A stretch of DNA of 10,549 bases from Desulfoplanes sp. (GCA_028708105.1 JAQVZR010000030.1:1-10549), one strand, 5' to 3'; counted from the stretch's first letter, positions 1 through 5,193 are shown. Translations and numbers: made by a program. The notes: a model not told the origin generated them from the sequence alone.

Positions 1-555
1 GCCCAGGATCGTCATGTTTGCACCGGGTAGTGGTGCCGGAGTAACCGCCCCTGCTCGGGCAAGCTGTTTGATTGATTCGGAGATGGCCAGGTGCTCCCAT
101 GGTACCGAACGGTGAGGGAATATCGTCCTGGCCGTTGCCCATGGGTCAACCTGATCTTCGGTAGCTGCTTTAAGCTGATCCAGGGCCGCATTGATCAAGG
201 CAATGTTGCCAGTCTGTAAAGCACGCCGGACTTCTACTTGAGCATGGCTTCGCCGCATGTGAGCCAAGAGTGCGGGGCCTCCCGCACTGAGAGGGGATTG
301 CTCCATGATCTGGGAAAGATGTATGGCCTCGCCAGGGGCAACGGTGATGATATGATCAATAATGGACCCCGTCCCGTTCCATTGGGTGATCGCCTGGGCG
401 ATGGTCCGGACCTCTTCATGATATTGTTCGGGCCGGATACCCATAGCCAAGGCTTCGTCTCCGTGATGAAGCTCCCACGCCACAAGACGAATTGAATGCA
501 CCCGCCATTGCTCTTTGGCCTCTGGTAGAAGCGGGATGTCGTAGGGGTTTGTCAT
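1..555 (-). CDS. DUF3987-type replication ATPase, N-terminal part (truncated by window edge)
   Basis: An open frame of 185 codons runs without a stop from ATG at 555 to the window edge, so the gene continues to the left. It begins MTNPYDIPLL. Its start overlaps the stop of the upstream HTH gene (TAATG), which indicates coupled translation. Around residues 60-125 the pattern (IDHIITV, then an alpha-helical stretch with LLAHMRRSHAQVEVRRALQ) recalls a DnaB N-terminal-like fold. From about residue 140 the text FPHRSVPWEHLAISESIKQL followed by PAPLPGANMTILG resembles the start of DUF3987, a RecA-like ATPase/primase-helicase family common in phages, plasmids and islands. A Walker A motif would be expected further left and cannot be checked here. 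Its likely role is replication of the element. The family call is inference from partial sequence. Confidence 0.7.
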   Translation of the reverse strand, partial: MTNPYDIPLLPEAKEQWRVHSIRLVAWELHHGDEALAMGIRPEQYHEEVRTIAQAITQWNGTGSIIDHIITVAPGEAIHLSQIMEQSPLSAGGPALLAHMRRSHAQVEVRRALQTGNIALINAALDQLKAATEDQVDPWATARTIFPHRSVPWEHLAISESIKQLARAGAVTPAPLPGANMTILG

Positions 556-800
556 TATCGGTGTGTCTCCATGCGGCTTTCAATCCAGCGAATATAGGGC
601 ACCAGAACATAGAAACAGCGTGATCCTATTTTGAGATATTCTGGGCCACCGCCACGACTACGCAGGGTTTCCAAGTATGCTTTCGTGTTTCTGGAAATGC
701 CTGCTGCTTCTTCTGTTGTGAGTAATCCGTCTGGGTATTTCTGGGCATGGACTTCCCAGAGAGCTTGACCGATGGGAGTGGTGAAGGTAGATTTTTGCAT
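555..800 (-). CDS. Small HTH (excisionase/MerR-like) DNA-binding protein
   Basis: This 81-residue protein contains the typical helix-turn-helix pattern of the HTH_17/excisionase group: LLTTEEAAGISRNTKAYLE at about residues 26-44, then a GGGPEYLKIGSRCFYV wing and a final helix YIRWIES. The start at 800 was chosen because AAAGGA lies about 6 bases upstream and the homologous region begins soon after; the frame extends upstream to 986 but that part looks non-coding. It lies between the 79-residue unknown and the DUF3987 gene, overlapping the latter's start. Such proteins act as excision factors, transcription regulators or replication-initiation accessory factors on islands. Which of these applies cannot be told from sequence alone. 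Confidence 0.75.
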   Translation of the reverse strand: MQKSTFTTPIGQALWEVHAQKYPDGLLTTEEAAGISRNTKAYLETLRSRGGGPEYLKIGSRCFYVLVPYIRWIESRMETHR

Positions 801-821
801 TGATATTTCCTTTTGTTTTGC

Positions 822-846
822 GGGGCAGGGTTCGTTCCCCTGCCCC
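822..846 (-). other. Intercistronic hairpin upstream of the HTH gene
   Basis: GGGGCAGGG (822-830) and CCCTGCCCC (838-846) form a perfect 9-bp GC-rich stem with a 7-base loop in the gap between the 79-residue gene and the HTH gene. No T-run follows on either strand, so it does not look like a rho-independent terminator. It sits about 20 bases before the HTH start and could stabilise the mRNA or modulate expression of the downstream part of the operon. Confidence 0.45.
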
Positions 847-873
847 TGGGTTCCTGGCCTGATAGCCTGCAAG

Positions 874-1113
874 CTATTGGGCCTTTTTTGTTTCTTCAGT
901 CCTCGCTGGACGGTTGTGCAATCCAGAAACAAGTTCATCTTCGAGGTTGTAGAATTTTTCCGTTGTTGCCTTAAGGCGGTCGGCAAAGAGGCTGATCATG
1001 GCAGTCTCGCACGAGTTAGAGTCTCGGCTCCAGTACAAATCTTTGAGGTGATTCATGGCTGATGATACTTCAGAAAGGTCCGTGATTGCGGCCTGAAACT
1101 GTGCTATGTCCAT
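874..1113 (-). CDS. Hypothetical protein, 79 residues
   Basis: I do not recognise this protein. It is a hydrophilic, probably all-helical 79-residue polypeptide starting MDIAQFQAAITDLSEVSSAM and ending in a basic tail (TEETKKAQ), with no membrane segment or signal peptide. The middle (LFADRLKATTEKFYNLEDEL) could form an amphipathic or coiled-coil helix. The ATG at 1113 has a GGGGAG ribosome site 8 bases upstream, which supports it as a real gene. It belongs to the leftward operon controlled from the operator region at about 1500-1580. Its position next to the HTH and replication genes suggests a role in element maintenance or control, but that is only context. Confidence 0.6.
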   Translation of the reverse strand: MDIAQFQAAITDLSEVSSAMNHLKDLYWSRDSNSCETAMISLFADRLKATTEKFYNLEDELVSGLHNRPARTEETKKAQ

Positions 1114-1210
1114 CTAAGGCTCCCCGTTCTGCTAATATTGTTTTCAGTTTTTCCGAAAAATCCTTTGCCTTTATCACGTAACGCCGGGCCTGAACCCGGA
1201 AGATAATCAT
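1070..1210 (-). CDS. Possible small protein, 46 residues, coupled to the upstream gene
   Basis: A 46-codon frame starts at ATG 1210, overlapping the TGA of the 88-residue gene as ATGA, and ends at 1070 inside the start of the 79-residue gene in another frame. It encodes a basic peptide starting MIIFRVQARRYVIKAKDFSE. Upstream GGGCAGGA could act as a ribosome site 4 bases from the start. The ATGA junction and the otherwise empty gap of about 90 bases favour a real coupled gene. The overlap with the next gene by 44 bases and the short length count against it. Confidence 0.4.
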   Translation of the reverse strand: MIIFRVQARRYVIKAKDFSEKLKTILAERGALDGHSTVSGRNHGPF

Positions 1211-1476
1211 GCGTCCTGCCCGTCATCACCCGTCAGGAGCGCCTTAAACTCCCGCATGTCCTTATCTTCATCGATGTCCGCCGCCTGCTCTCCCGGTTCA
1301 CCCATGATCTCCCGCACCATGAGCACCAAGTCATCTATTCCGTGGGCAGCTACTATCCGCTTGTCCTCGCCGTACTTGTCGCCCTTGGCCGGGCTGGTGA
1401 TTGTCAGGATGTACGGGCCATAGTCGTGAGTCTTGATGATTTTGATTTTCTTCTCGGCTTCGATTCGTGCTTCCAT
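1207..1476 (-). CDS. Hypothetical protein, 88 residues, first gene of the leftward operon
   Basis: I do not recognise a family. The protein starts MEARIEAEKKIKIIKTHDYG and has a beta-rich middle (GPYILTITSPAKGD, then KRIVAAHGIDDLVLMVREI) and an acidic C-terminus (DIDEDKD ... LLTGDDGQDA). There is no signal peptide or membrane segment. The start at 1476 is preferred over an in-frame ATG at 1542 because GGAGGA sits about 6 bases upstream, and the longer version would read through the operator sites. As the first gene of a repressor-controlled operon it occupies the place where satellites and phages often carry an early regulator, but no activity can be assigned. Confidence 0.65.
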   Translation of the reverse strand: MEARIEAEKKIKIIKTHDYGPYILTITSPAKGDKYGEDKRIVAAHGIDDLVLMVREIMGEPGEQAADIDEDKDMREFKALLTGDDGQDA

Positions 1477-1502
1477 GGTGTGTCCTCCGTGGGCTTGTTT
1501 TG

Positions 1503-1518
1503 GTATGCTGTAGCATAC
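1503..1518. promoter_or_regulatory. Operator O1, perfect palindrome
   Basis: GTATGCTGTAGCATAC has 7-bp perfectly inverted arms around a 2-base centre. It lies 26 bp from the start codon of the leftward operon, in a good place to block it. Two variants of the same 16-mer (starting at 1529 and 1562) share the divergent intergenic region, next to an XRE-type repressor gene, which is the probable ligand. Confidence 0.75.
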
Positions 1519-1527
1519 TTTTTCTTT

Positions 1528-1556
1528 GGTATGCTGTGACATATAGAAGCTGTCAA
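1528..1556 (-). promoter_or_regulatory. Candidate leftward promoter of the early operon
   Basis: On the minus strand a perfect -35 box TTGACA lies at 1556-1551. The best-spaced -10 (17 bp) is CATACC at 1533-1528, which is weak and falls inside O2. The -35 is convincing but the -10 is not, so the call rests mainly on the box and on repressor-site placement. Confidence 0.4.
1529..1544. promoter_or_regulatory. Operator O2, imperfect palindrome
   Basis: GTATGCTGTGACATAT matches O1 at 13 of 16 positions, with a conserved left half and a degenerate right half. It starts 26 bp after O1. It overlaps a possible rightward -35 (GTGACA, 1536-1541) and the expected -10 area of the leftward promoter, so binding here could affect both directions. 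Confidence 0.65.
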
Positions 1557-1561
1557 CCTAT

Positions 1562-1577
1562 TTATGCTATGGCATAC
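1562..1577. promoter_or_regulatory. Operator O3, imperfect palindrome
   Basis: TTATGCTATGGCATAC matches O1 at 13 of 16 positions and lies 24 bp before the repressor start codon. A site here would let the repressor control its own gene. The O1-O2 and O2-O3 start spacings are 26 and 33 bp. Confidence 0.65.
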
Positions 1578-1601
1578 CAAAATATTCCAAAAGAGGTCCC
1601 A

Positions 1602-1805
1602 ATGATAAAAAGTAATGTAAAAAAAATCATGGAATTAAAGAATGTTAAAGTTAAGCCTTTTGCCGAAAAATATGGACTGAGCCATTTAACAATATTGAGT
1701 GCTAGAGATGACAATAAAATAATCAACTGCAAGCTGATAACTCTTGACCGGATCGCCCGGGCCCTGGGAGTTTCGGTCAAGGATCTCTTCGACGATCAAC
1801 CGTGA
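1602..1805 (+). CDS. XRE/Cro-type repressor, 67 residues
   Basis: This single-domain helix-turn-helix protein starts MIKSNVKKIMELKNVKVKPF. The Cro/C1 pattern is visible: KPFAEKYGLSHLTILSARDD (recognition helices, about residues 18-37) and the typical closing segment ITLDRIARALGVSVKDLF (about 46-63). The ATG at 1602 follows AAGAGGT at a good distance. A longer frame from 1467 would include the operators and is rejected. It is the only rightward gene of the element in view and diverges from the early operon across three palindromic operators, so it is probably the maintenance repressor and likely autoregulated. Base composition is split: about 29% GC in the first 139 bases and about 63% in the last 65. 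Its last 10 bases overlap the end of the alpA-like gene on the opposite strand. Confidence 0.85.
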   Translation: MIKSNVKKIMELKNVKVKPFAEKYGLSHLTILSARDDNKIINCKLITLDRIARALGVSVKDLFDDQP

Positions 1806-1996
1806 GTCCCTTCCTGAACAAGATGGTCAATGTCAGATTCTTTCCATGCAACCATCCGGGGGCCAAGCCGTACAGGTTTTGGGAAATAACCTTCACGGAC
1901 GCCTGTCCACCATGCGGTACTTTTAACAGGAACTCGTTCAAGGACTTCTGGGAGTCGAAGCAAGGTTTCTCTGATTGTGAGGGGGGAATTGGGCAT
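1796..1996 (-). CDS. AlpA-family transcriptional regulator
   Basis: This 66-residue protein has the AlpA (prophage CP4-57 regulator) signature: LLRLPEVLERVPVKSTAWW at about residues 12-30, then EGYFPKPVRLGPRMVAWKES and a closing helix DIDHLV. AlpA proteins are small DNA-binding activators; in cryptic prophage CP4-57 AlpA activates the excision function, and in Gram-negative satellites AlpA-type proteins switch on the island. The ATG at 1996 has AGAGGA 8 bases upstream. It is on the integrase strand, separated from the preceding gene by a terminator, so it must have its own promoter; a weak TATACT at 2059-2054 is the only box I can offer. It meets the repressor gene tail to tail with a 10-bp overlap. 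Confidence 0.9.
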   Translation of the reverse strand: MPNSPLTIRETLLRLPEVLERVPVKSTAWWTGVREGYFPKPVRLGPRMVAWKESDIDHLVQEGTHG

Positions 1997-2073
1997 ATTG
2001 AATCCTCTTGCTTAGGTTGACGGTTTTTATCATGCACTGACGACATGCCACGAAGTATAGGTCTGTGTAGGGT

Positions 2074-2170
2074 GGACAAATCAACCCGGACAAATAAAAA
2101 AATGCCCTCCATGATTTAACATGGAAGGCATTGAAATATTAGTTTATTGAAAAATGTCCGGGGGGGACAT
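2074..2170. repeat. GGACA-box repeats around the terminator
   Basis: GGACAAAT occurs at 2074-2081 and 2088-2095 (14-bp period), and an inverted pair ATGTCC/GGACAT occurs at 2154-2159 and 2165-2170. All lie between the unknown cargo gene and the alpA-like gene. They could be binding sites, but three short copies in a small interval may be chance. Confidence 0.3.
2092..2132 (-). terminator. Rho-independent terminator of the 232-residue gene
   Basis: Arms 2101-2113 (AATGCCCTCCATG) and 2120-2132 (CATGGAAGGCATT) pair over 13 bp with one mismatch around a 6-base loop. On the minus strand the stem is followed by TTTTTTATTTG. It lies 45 bp beyond the stop of the 2177-2875 gene and separates it from the alpA-like gene. 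Confidence 0.85.
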
Positions 2171-2176
2171 AGAAAA

Positions 2177-2875
2177 TTATTTTTTTGTCTGGATCTCTAA
2201 TAATATCTTTTCCCCCTCTTTTTCGTGCCGGCGAACTTTCTTTTTTAGCGAATCGTTTTCTATCGGTAGACCTTTTTTACCTGTCTTTTTGTAAAAGCCT
2301 TCTGCTTGAAGAGATTGTCCGACTTTGAGTGCTGAAAGTCCTTTTTCCAGGTACCATGCCGCTCTTGCATGAACCTCTGCGTTTTTGTGAGGTGGCAGGT
2401 GTTGTTTAAAATTATTATCAAAAAAATCTTTGGCTTCAGCTAAAGTCATATTGGATTGCACTGCTTCTTGCTCCATCTTGGACTTTTGAATTTGTTCCGC
2501 GATTTTGATTAGATGCTCTTCTATGGTCCTTTTGGTCAGCTTCGCTCGGAGTGAAGATTTTTCTGCGTCAGGGTGATACTCGTTGTTAAGTTTTTTATAC
2601 ATATCCAAACAGAAGTCATTTTTTTTAACGTCGGAAAGTTGCACGTACATCTGAAAAAGATTTTGATTACCAATAATTATGTCACGAAAATCTAGGGCGA
2701 AGCGTTTTGATCCTTTATCTTCTTCGGCGGATGGCAATAGAGCTATGCTTAGGGCTTCACGGTATGTCCATTCATTATTGGACTCCATGCGATCACCAAT
2801 CATTTTTATCGTAGCAAAAAAGTCATCGATTGAAGAACAGGCGGCCTCAAACTTTGTTTCAGGATTGTTGCTCAT
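2177..2875 (-). CDS. Uncharacterised cargo protein, 232 residues
   Basis: I do not recognise this protein. It starts MSNNPETKFEAACSSIDDFF, is charged and mostly helical, and has no signal peptide or membrane segment. Residues about 115-145 (RTIEEHLIKIAEQIQKSKME) look like a coiled coil. The C-terminal part (LSALKVGQSLQAEGFYKKTG, then NDSLKKKVRRHEKEG) has the look of a helix-turn-helix followed by a basic helix, suggesting nucleic-acid binding. The start at 2875 has GGGAG about 8 bases upstream; an in-frame ATG at 2953 lacks a comparable site. The gene is richer in A/T than the integrase, sits between integrase and AlpA, and ends in its own terminator. This is where satellites and prophages often carry accessory (for example defence) genes, but nothing in the sequence proves such a role. 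Confidence 0.75.
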   Translation of the reverse strand: MSNNPETKFEAACSSIDDFFATIKMIGDRMESNNEWTYREALSIALLPSAEEDKGSKRFALDFRDIIIGNQNLFQMYVQLSDVKKNDFCLDMYKKLNNEYHPDAEKSSLRAKLTKRTIEEHLIKIAEQIQKSKMEQEAVQSNMTLAEAKDFFDNNFKQHLPPHKNAEVHARAAWYLEKGLSALKVGQSLQAEGFYKKTGKKGLPIENDSLKKKVRRHEKEGEKILLEIQTKK

Positions 2876-2979
2876 TTTCACATCTCCCTTAATGTTTCCC
2901 TGGATATATCCGGGGCAGGCCGTCAGGGAAAACGGCTTTTCGGACAGGCTCATGACTTCCAGCCCTAGCCCCGGGAAAT

Positions 2980-4176
2980 TTATAGTGCCTTGCGTATAGG
3001 TGTAACTTTTCCTCCCTTCTGAAGGCTTACCAGGTAATCAGCCCATGCTTGCATGAGGGATCTTCTCTTGTCGATGTATTCGGCCCGGCAATAGGCAGCG
3101 CGGACCTTATCCTTTCCGACATGGGCAAGCTGTACCTCGATCAATTCCGGGTCAAAACCCAATTCGTTCAGCAGGGTGGATGCCATACTTCGGAAACCAT
3201 GAGAGACCATTTGTTCCTTGGAGTATCCCATGCGGCGAAGTGCGGTGTTCAGTGTGTTATCGGAGAGAGGCTTTTGTTGTGTAGCAAAAGTGAACACGTA
3301 TTTCCTCCTGCAGGTCAGAGAATGAATTTCATTCAAAACATCTATGGCCTGGGTGGATAGGGGGATCATGTGTTCTTTCCCTGCCTTCATCTTGTTTGCC
3401 GGGATCGTCCAGGTGTTTGTCTCAAGGTCAAGCTCTTCCCATTCACAAAACCGGATTTCGCCCGGCCGGACAAAGGTCAAGGCCTGGAAGCGCAATGCCA
3501 AACGGACGACAAAACTTTGGTATGCGTCAATGTCTTTCATAAGTTTGCCGACCAAATCCGGGTCAGTGATGGCGGGGTAGTGGTGCTTTCTGGGAGGTGT
3601 GAGGGCTCCCTTCAGGTCTTGGGAGGGGTCACGGTCACAAAGGCAGGATGCAACCCCATATCGGAAGATCTGACCGGCAAGGGAGAGGACGCGTCGGGCC
3701 TGCTCCAGGGCACCGCGGCTTTCGACTTTTCGAACGGTGTGCAGGAGTTCTGCTGGGGTGATTTCGTTGATGGGGCGTTCGCCAAGGAAGGGAATAAGAT
3801 TGGACTCGATCCGCTGCCATTCGGTTTTTTGGTGTCCTTCCGATTTGGTAGCCTGAAATTTCTTGAACCACTCTCTGGCAACCGTTCCAAACAAGGTTCT
3901 GTCGTCTTGGCTCTCCTGGAGCTTACGGGCAAGGGATGGATCAATGCCTTCTTGAAGTATTTTCTTCAACCGATCTCGTTCAGCACGTGCCTCGGCAAGA
4001 CCGACCTTTGGAAACAGTCCAAGGGAGAGCATCTTTGCCTTGCCTTGGTAGCGGTATCTGAAACGCCACCTCTTGGTTCCCGCTTTGGTAATCTGGATGG
4101 AAAGCGCTTGGCCGTCGCTCAGGGAATAGTCTTTTGCCTCTGGCTTGGCGCTGGCGATCTTGGTGTGAGATAGCAC
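2980..4176 (-). CDS. int: P4-type tyrosine integrase
   Basis: This 398-residue site-specific recombinase integrates and excises the element. Residues about 16-80 match the DUF4102 arm-DNA-binding domain (YSLSDGQALSIQITKAGTKR, then MLSLGLFPKVGLAEARAERD). A SAM-like core-binding domain covers about 95-180, and the catalytic domain follows. The catalytic residues are all visible: R237 (FVRPGEIR), K264 in the beta hairpin, H326 and R329 (HGFR), H352 (LAHV) and the nucleophile Y362 (AAYCRAEY). Length is normal for the family and the protein looks intact. It starts with GTG at 4176 with GGGAGG 6 bases upstream. It is oriented away from the tRNA-Ser gene, as usual for tRNA-targeting integrases, and five repeats resembling arm sites lie in its upstream region. 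Confidence 0.97.
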   Translation of the reverse strand: MLSHTKIASAKPEAKDYSLSDGQALSIQITKAGTKRWRFRYRYQGKAKMLSLGLFPKVGLAEARAERDRLKKILQEGIDPSLARKLQESQDDRTLFGTVAREWFKKFQATKSEGHQKTEWQRIESNLIPFLGERPINEITPAELLHTVRKVESRGALEQARRVLSLAGQIFRYGVASCLCDRDPSQDLKGALTPPRKHHYPAITDPDLVGKLMKDIDAYQSFVVRLALRFQALTFVRPGEIRFCEWEELDLETNTWTIPANKMKAGKEHMIPLSTQAIDVLNEIHSLTCRRKYVFTFATQQKPLSDNTLNTALRRMGYSKEQMVSHGFRSMASTLLNELGFDPELIEVQLAHVGKDKVRAAYCRAEYIDKRRSLMQAWADYLVSLQKGGKVTPIRKAL

Positions 4177-4195
4177 GGTTTGCCTCCCGCTGTAG

Positions 4196-4384
4196 TGTGA
4201 GTGACTTGGGATGGGTGATCAAGAAAGTTATTCACATTCGGGGGGCATTCTTCAGCAAAGTGGAAGGATGGCCGGGCATTGATTTTGAAAAAGAACCCCT
4301 AACATTGCGGATTGACGAGGGATCTTTTCCAAAGTGTGAGTAACTTTTTGGTCGCCTGCGAAGTTACTCACATTGTTACTCACA
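4196..4384. repeat. Five copies of TGTGAGTAACTT (putative integrase arm sites)
   Basis: The 12-mer occurs at 4196-4207 (TGTGAGTGACTT), 4225-4236 (inverted, AAGTTATTCACA), 4335-4346 (perfect), 4361-4372 (inverted, perfect) and 4373-4384 (inverted, 10 of 12). The third and fourth copies form a perfect inverted repeat with a 14-base spacer; the fourth and fifth are back-to-back direct repeats. The cluster lies between the integrase start and the tRNA 3' end. Arm-type binding sites of a DUF4102 integrase are expected there, and the same sites could also let the integrase repress its own promoter. The sequence shows the repeats; the ligand is inferred. Confidence 0.75.
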
Positions 4385-4425
4385 TTTTTTGCGGTTGGCA
4401 ACGTGTACAAGCGGCTCACAACGAG

Positions 4426-4481
4426 AAAGGCCGCTAAGGAAACCCTTGAATTTCAAGAGATTTTGATCCTTAGCGGCCTTT
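4426..4481 (-). terminator. Long perfect stem just after tRNA-Ser (probable terminator)
   Basis: AAAGGCCGCTAAGGA (4426-4440) and its exact complement (4467-4481) form a 15-bp stem. The 26-base loop itself contains a small hairpin (CTTGA/TCAAG). It begins 15 bases past the tRNA 3' end. The stem closes in AAA/TTT, but the run beyond it is weak (TTTCTCGTT on the minus strand), so termination is likely rather than certain. It would end tRNA transcription and shield the integrase region. Confidence 0.6.
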
Positions 4482-4495
4482 GCCGAAAGTACTAA

Positions 4496-4586
4496 TGGCG
4501 GAGAGGGTGGGATTCGAACCCACGTACCCTTGCGGATAACTCGATTTCGAGTCGAGCGCGTTACGGCCGGACTTCGCTACCTCTCC
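4496..4586 (-). tRNA. tRNA-Ser(CGA)
   Basis: On the minus strand the 91-base gene folds as a class II tRNA: acceptor GGAGAGG/CCTCTCC, anticodon stem CTCGA/TCGAG around the loop CTCGAAA (anticodon CGA, reading UCG), a long variable arm, the T-loop GTTCGAATC, discriminator G and an encoded CCA. It is intact, as expected when an element restores the 3' end on insertion. It lies 27 bases after the tadA stop on the same strand, so it may be made partly from the purQ-tadA transcript. Its 3' end is the probable integration site of the adjacent element. Confidence 0.97.
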
Positions 4587-4613
4587 GTTTGGTGTCGATG
4601 GTGCATGTGACCA

Positions 4614-5138
4614 TCAACAAGGTGTCGTCTGGGAATTTTTGGCCTTCTGTTCACGACGACGGTTTTTAAAAAATAAGGACAGCTGGGTACTGCATTCCTG
4701 ACCAAGGATGCCCGGGATAACCGAAAAGGTGTGGTTGCTCCAGGGGAGATCCGCTCCGTTGATCTGAGATCTCAATGTGCCTGTTTTAGGGTCATCCGCT
4801 CCGTAGACAATGCAGCCGATCCGGGCGTGGATAATGGCCCCAAGACACATGAGACAGGGCTCAAGGGTTACAACAAGGGTCGTATTTGGGAGCCTGTAAT
4901 TCTGTTTGACCGTACATGCTTCACGGATGGCTAGCATTTCTGCATGGGCGGTGGGATCATGCCGGGTGATGCTTTGGTTGTGTCCCCGACCGATGATGCT
5001 GCCATCAGTATCCAAGAGAACCGCTCCGATGGGGATTTCTAGCTTTAATGCTGCCAGGGCGGCCTGATCCATGGCCAGATGCATGACTTCTTCCCATGAT
5101 GACCATCGATCCGGAGGGGCTTTACTAGTGCATTCCAT
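4614..5138 (-). CDS. tadA: tRNA-specific adenosine deaminase
   Basis: TadA converts the wobble adenosine A34 of tRNA-Arg(ACG) to inosine, in the cytoplasm, using zinc. The cytidine-deaminase fold signatures are present: AHAEMLAIREAC with zinc ligand His and proton-shuttle Glu (H65/E67 from this start), and LEPCLMCLGAI with two zinc-ligand cysteines (C95, C98). IPIGAVLL, GRGHN and VVTLEPC are typical of the family. Length (174 residues) is normal. The start is uncertain: ATG at 5138 is chosen, and an in-frame TTG at 5150 would add 4 residues. Neither has a clear Shine-Dalgarno. A start at 5084 with GGAAGAAG upstream would cut into the first helix (WEEVMHLAM). The gene follows purQ by about 55 bp on the same strand and is followed by tRNA-Ser. 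Confidence 0.95.
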   Translation of the reverse strand: MECTSKAPPDRWSSWEEVMHLAMDQAALAALKLEIPIGAVLLDTDGSIIGRGHNQSITRHDPTAHAEMLAIREACTVKQNYRLPNTTLVVTLEPCLMCLGAIIHARIGCIVYGADDPKTGTLRSQINGADLPWSNHTFSVIPGILGQECSTQLSLFFKNRRREQKAKNSQTTPC

Positions 5139-5193
5139 CGTCGGTCGCAAGCATTAGTTGTCGAAGTTTTAGAAAAAATGCAGAAAAAAGATG

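Larger units (their letters stand above)
1..4495. mobile_element. Integrative element inserted at tRNA-Ser (right end; left end outside window)
   Basis: A P4-type tyrosine integrase starts about 320 bp from the 3' end of a complete tRNA-Ser gene, the classic layout of an element integrated into a tRNA 3' end. Everything from the tRNA to position 1 is element-like: integrase, AlpA regulator, XRE repressor with divergent operators, several small unknown genes, an HTH protein and a DUF3987-type replication protein. The right boundary is placed at the tRNA 3' end by analogy with P4-type elements. The crossover itself cannot be seen, because the second copy of the att core should lie left of position 1. 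The set of functions resembles phage satellites (P4/PICI-like) more than a conjugative element, but no packaging or transfer gene is in view. Confidence 0.85.

Noticed and set aside
859..890. Plus-strand stem ATAGC/GCTAT followed by CCTTTTTTG, resembling a terminator
   Set aside because: The T-run is the antisense of the lysine codons at the end of the 79-residue gene, and no plus-strand gene lies upstream.
801..986. 62-residue N-terminal extension of the 81-residue HTH protein
   Set aside because: It would overlap the 79-residue gene and the GC-rich hairpin, and the downstream ATG at 800 has a good ribosome site.
1777..2112. Minus-strand frame of 111 codons overlapping the alpA-like gene
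   Set aside because: It lies in another frame of the same strand as a clear AlpA protein with a good ribosome site, and it crosses the terminator region.
2919..2940. Plus-strand stem GCCGT/ACGGC followed by TTTT
   Set aside because: The stem is only 5 bp and no plus-strand gene precedes it; it lies in the leader of a minus-strand gene.
2876..2953. 26-residue N-terminal extension of the cargo protein from ATG 2953
   Set aside because: The internal ATG at 2875 has a strong ribosome site, while the upstream one has only a weak GGA; the extension has no recognisable features.
3370..4173. Plus-strand open frame of 267 codons opposite the integrase
   Set aside because: It mirrors the integrase gene, whose catalytic residues are all present; the product looks like random antisense translation.
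4196..4384. Interpretation of the 12-bp repeats as replication iterons or a CRISPR array
   Set aside because: Copies are in mixed orientation with irregular spacing, which fits neither. The position beside the integrase favours arm sites.
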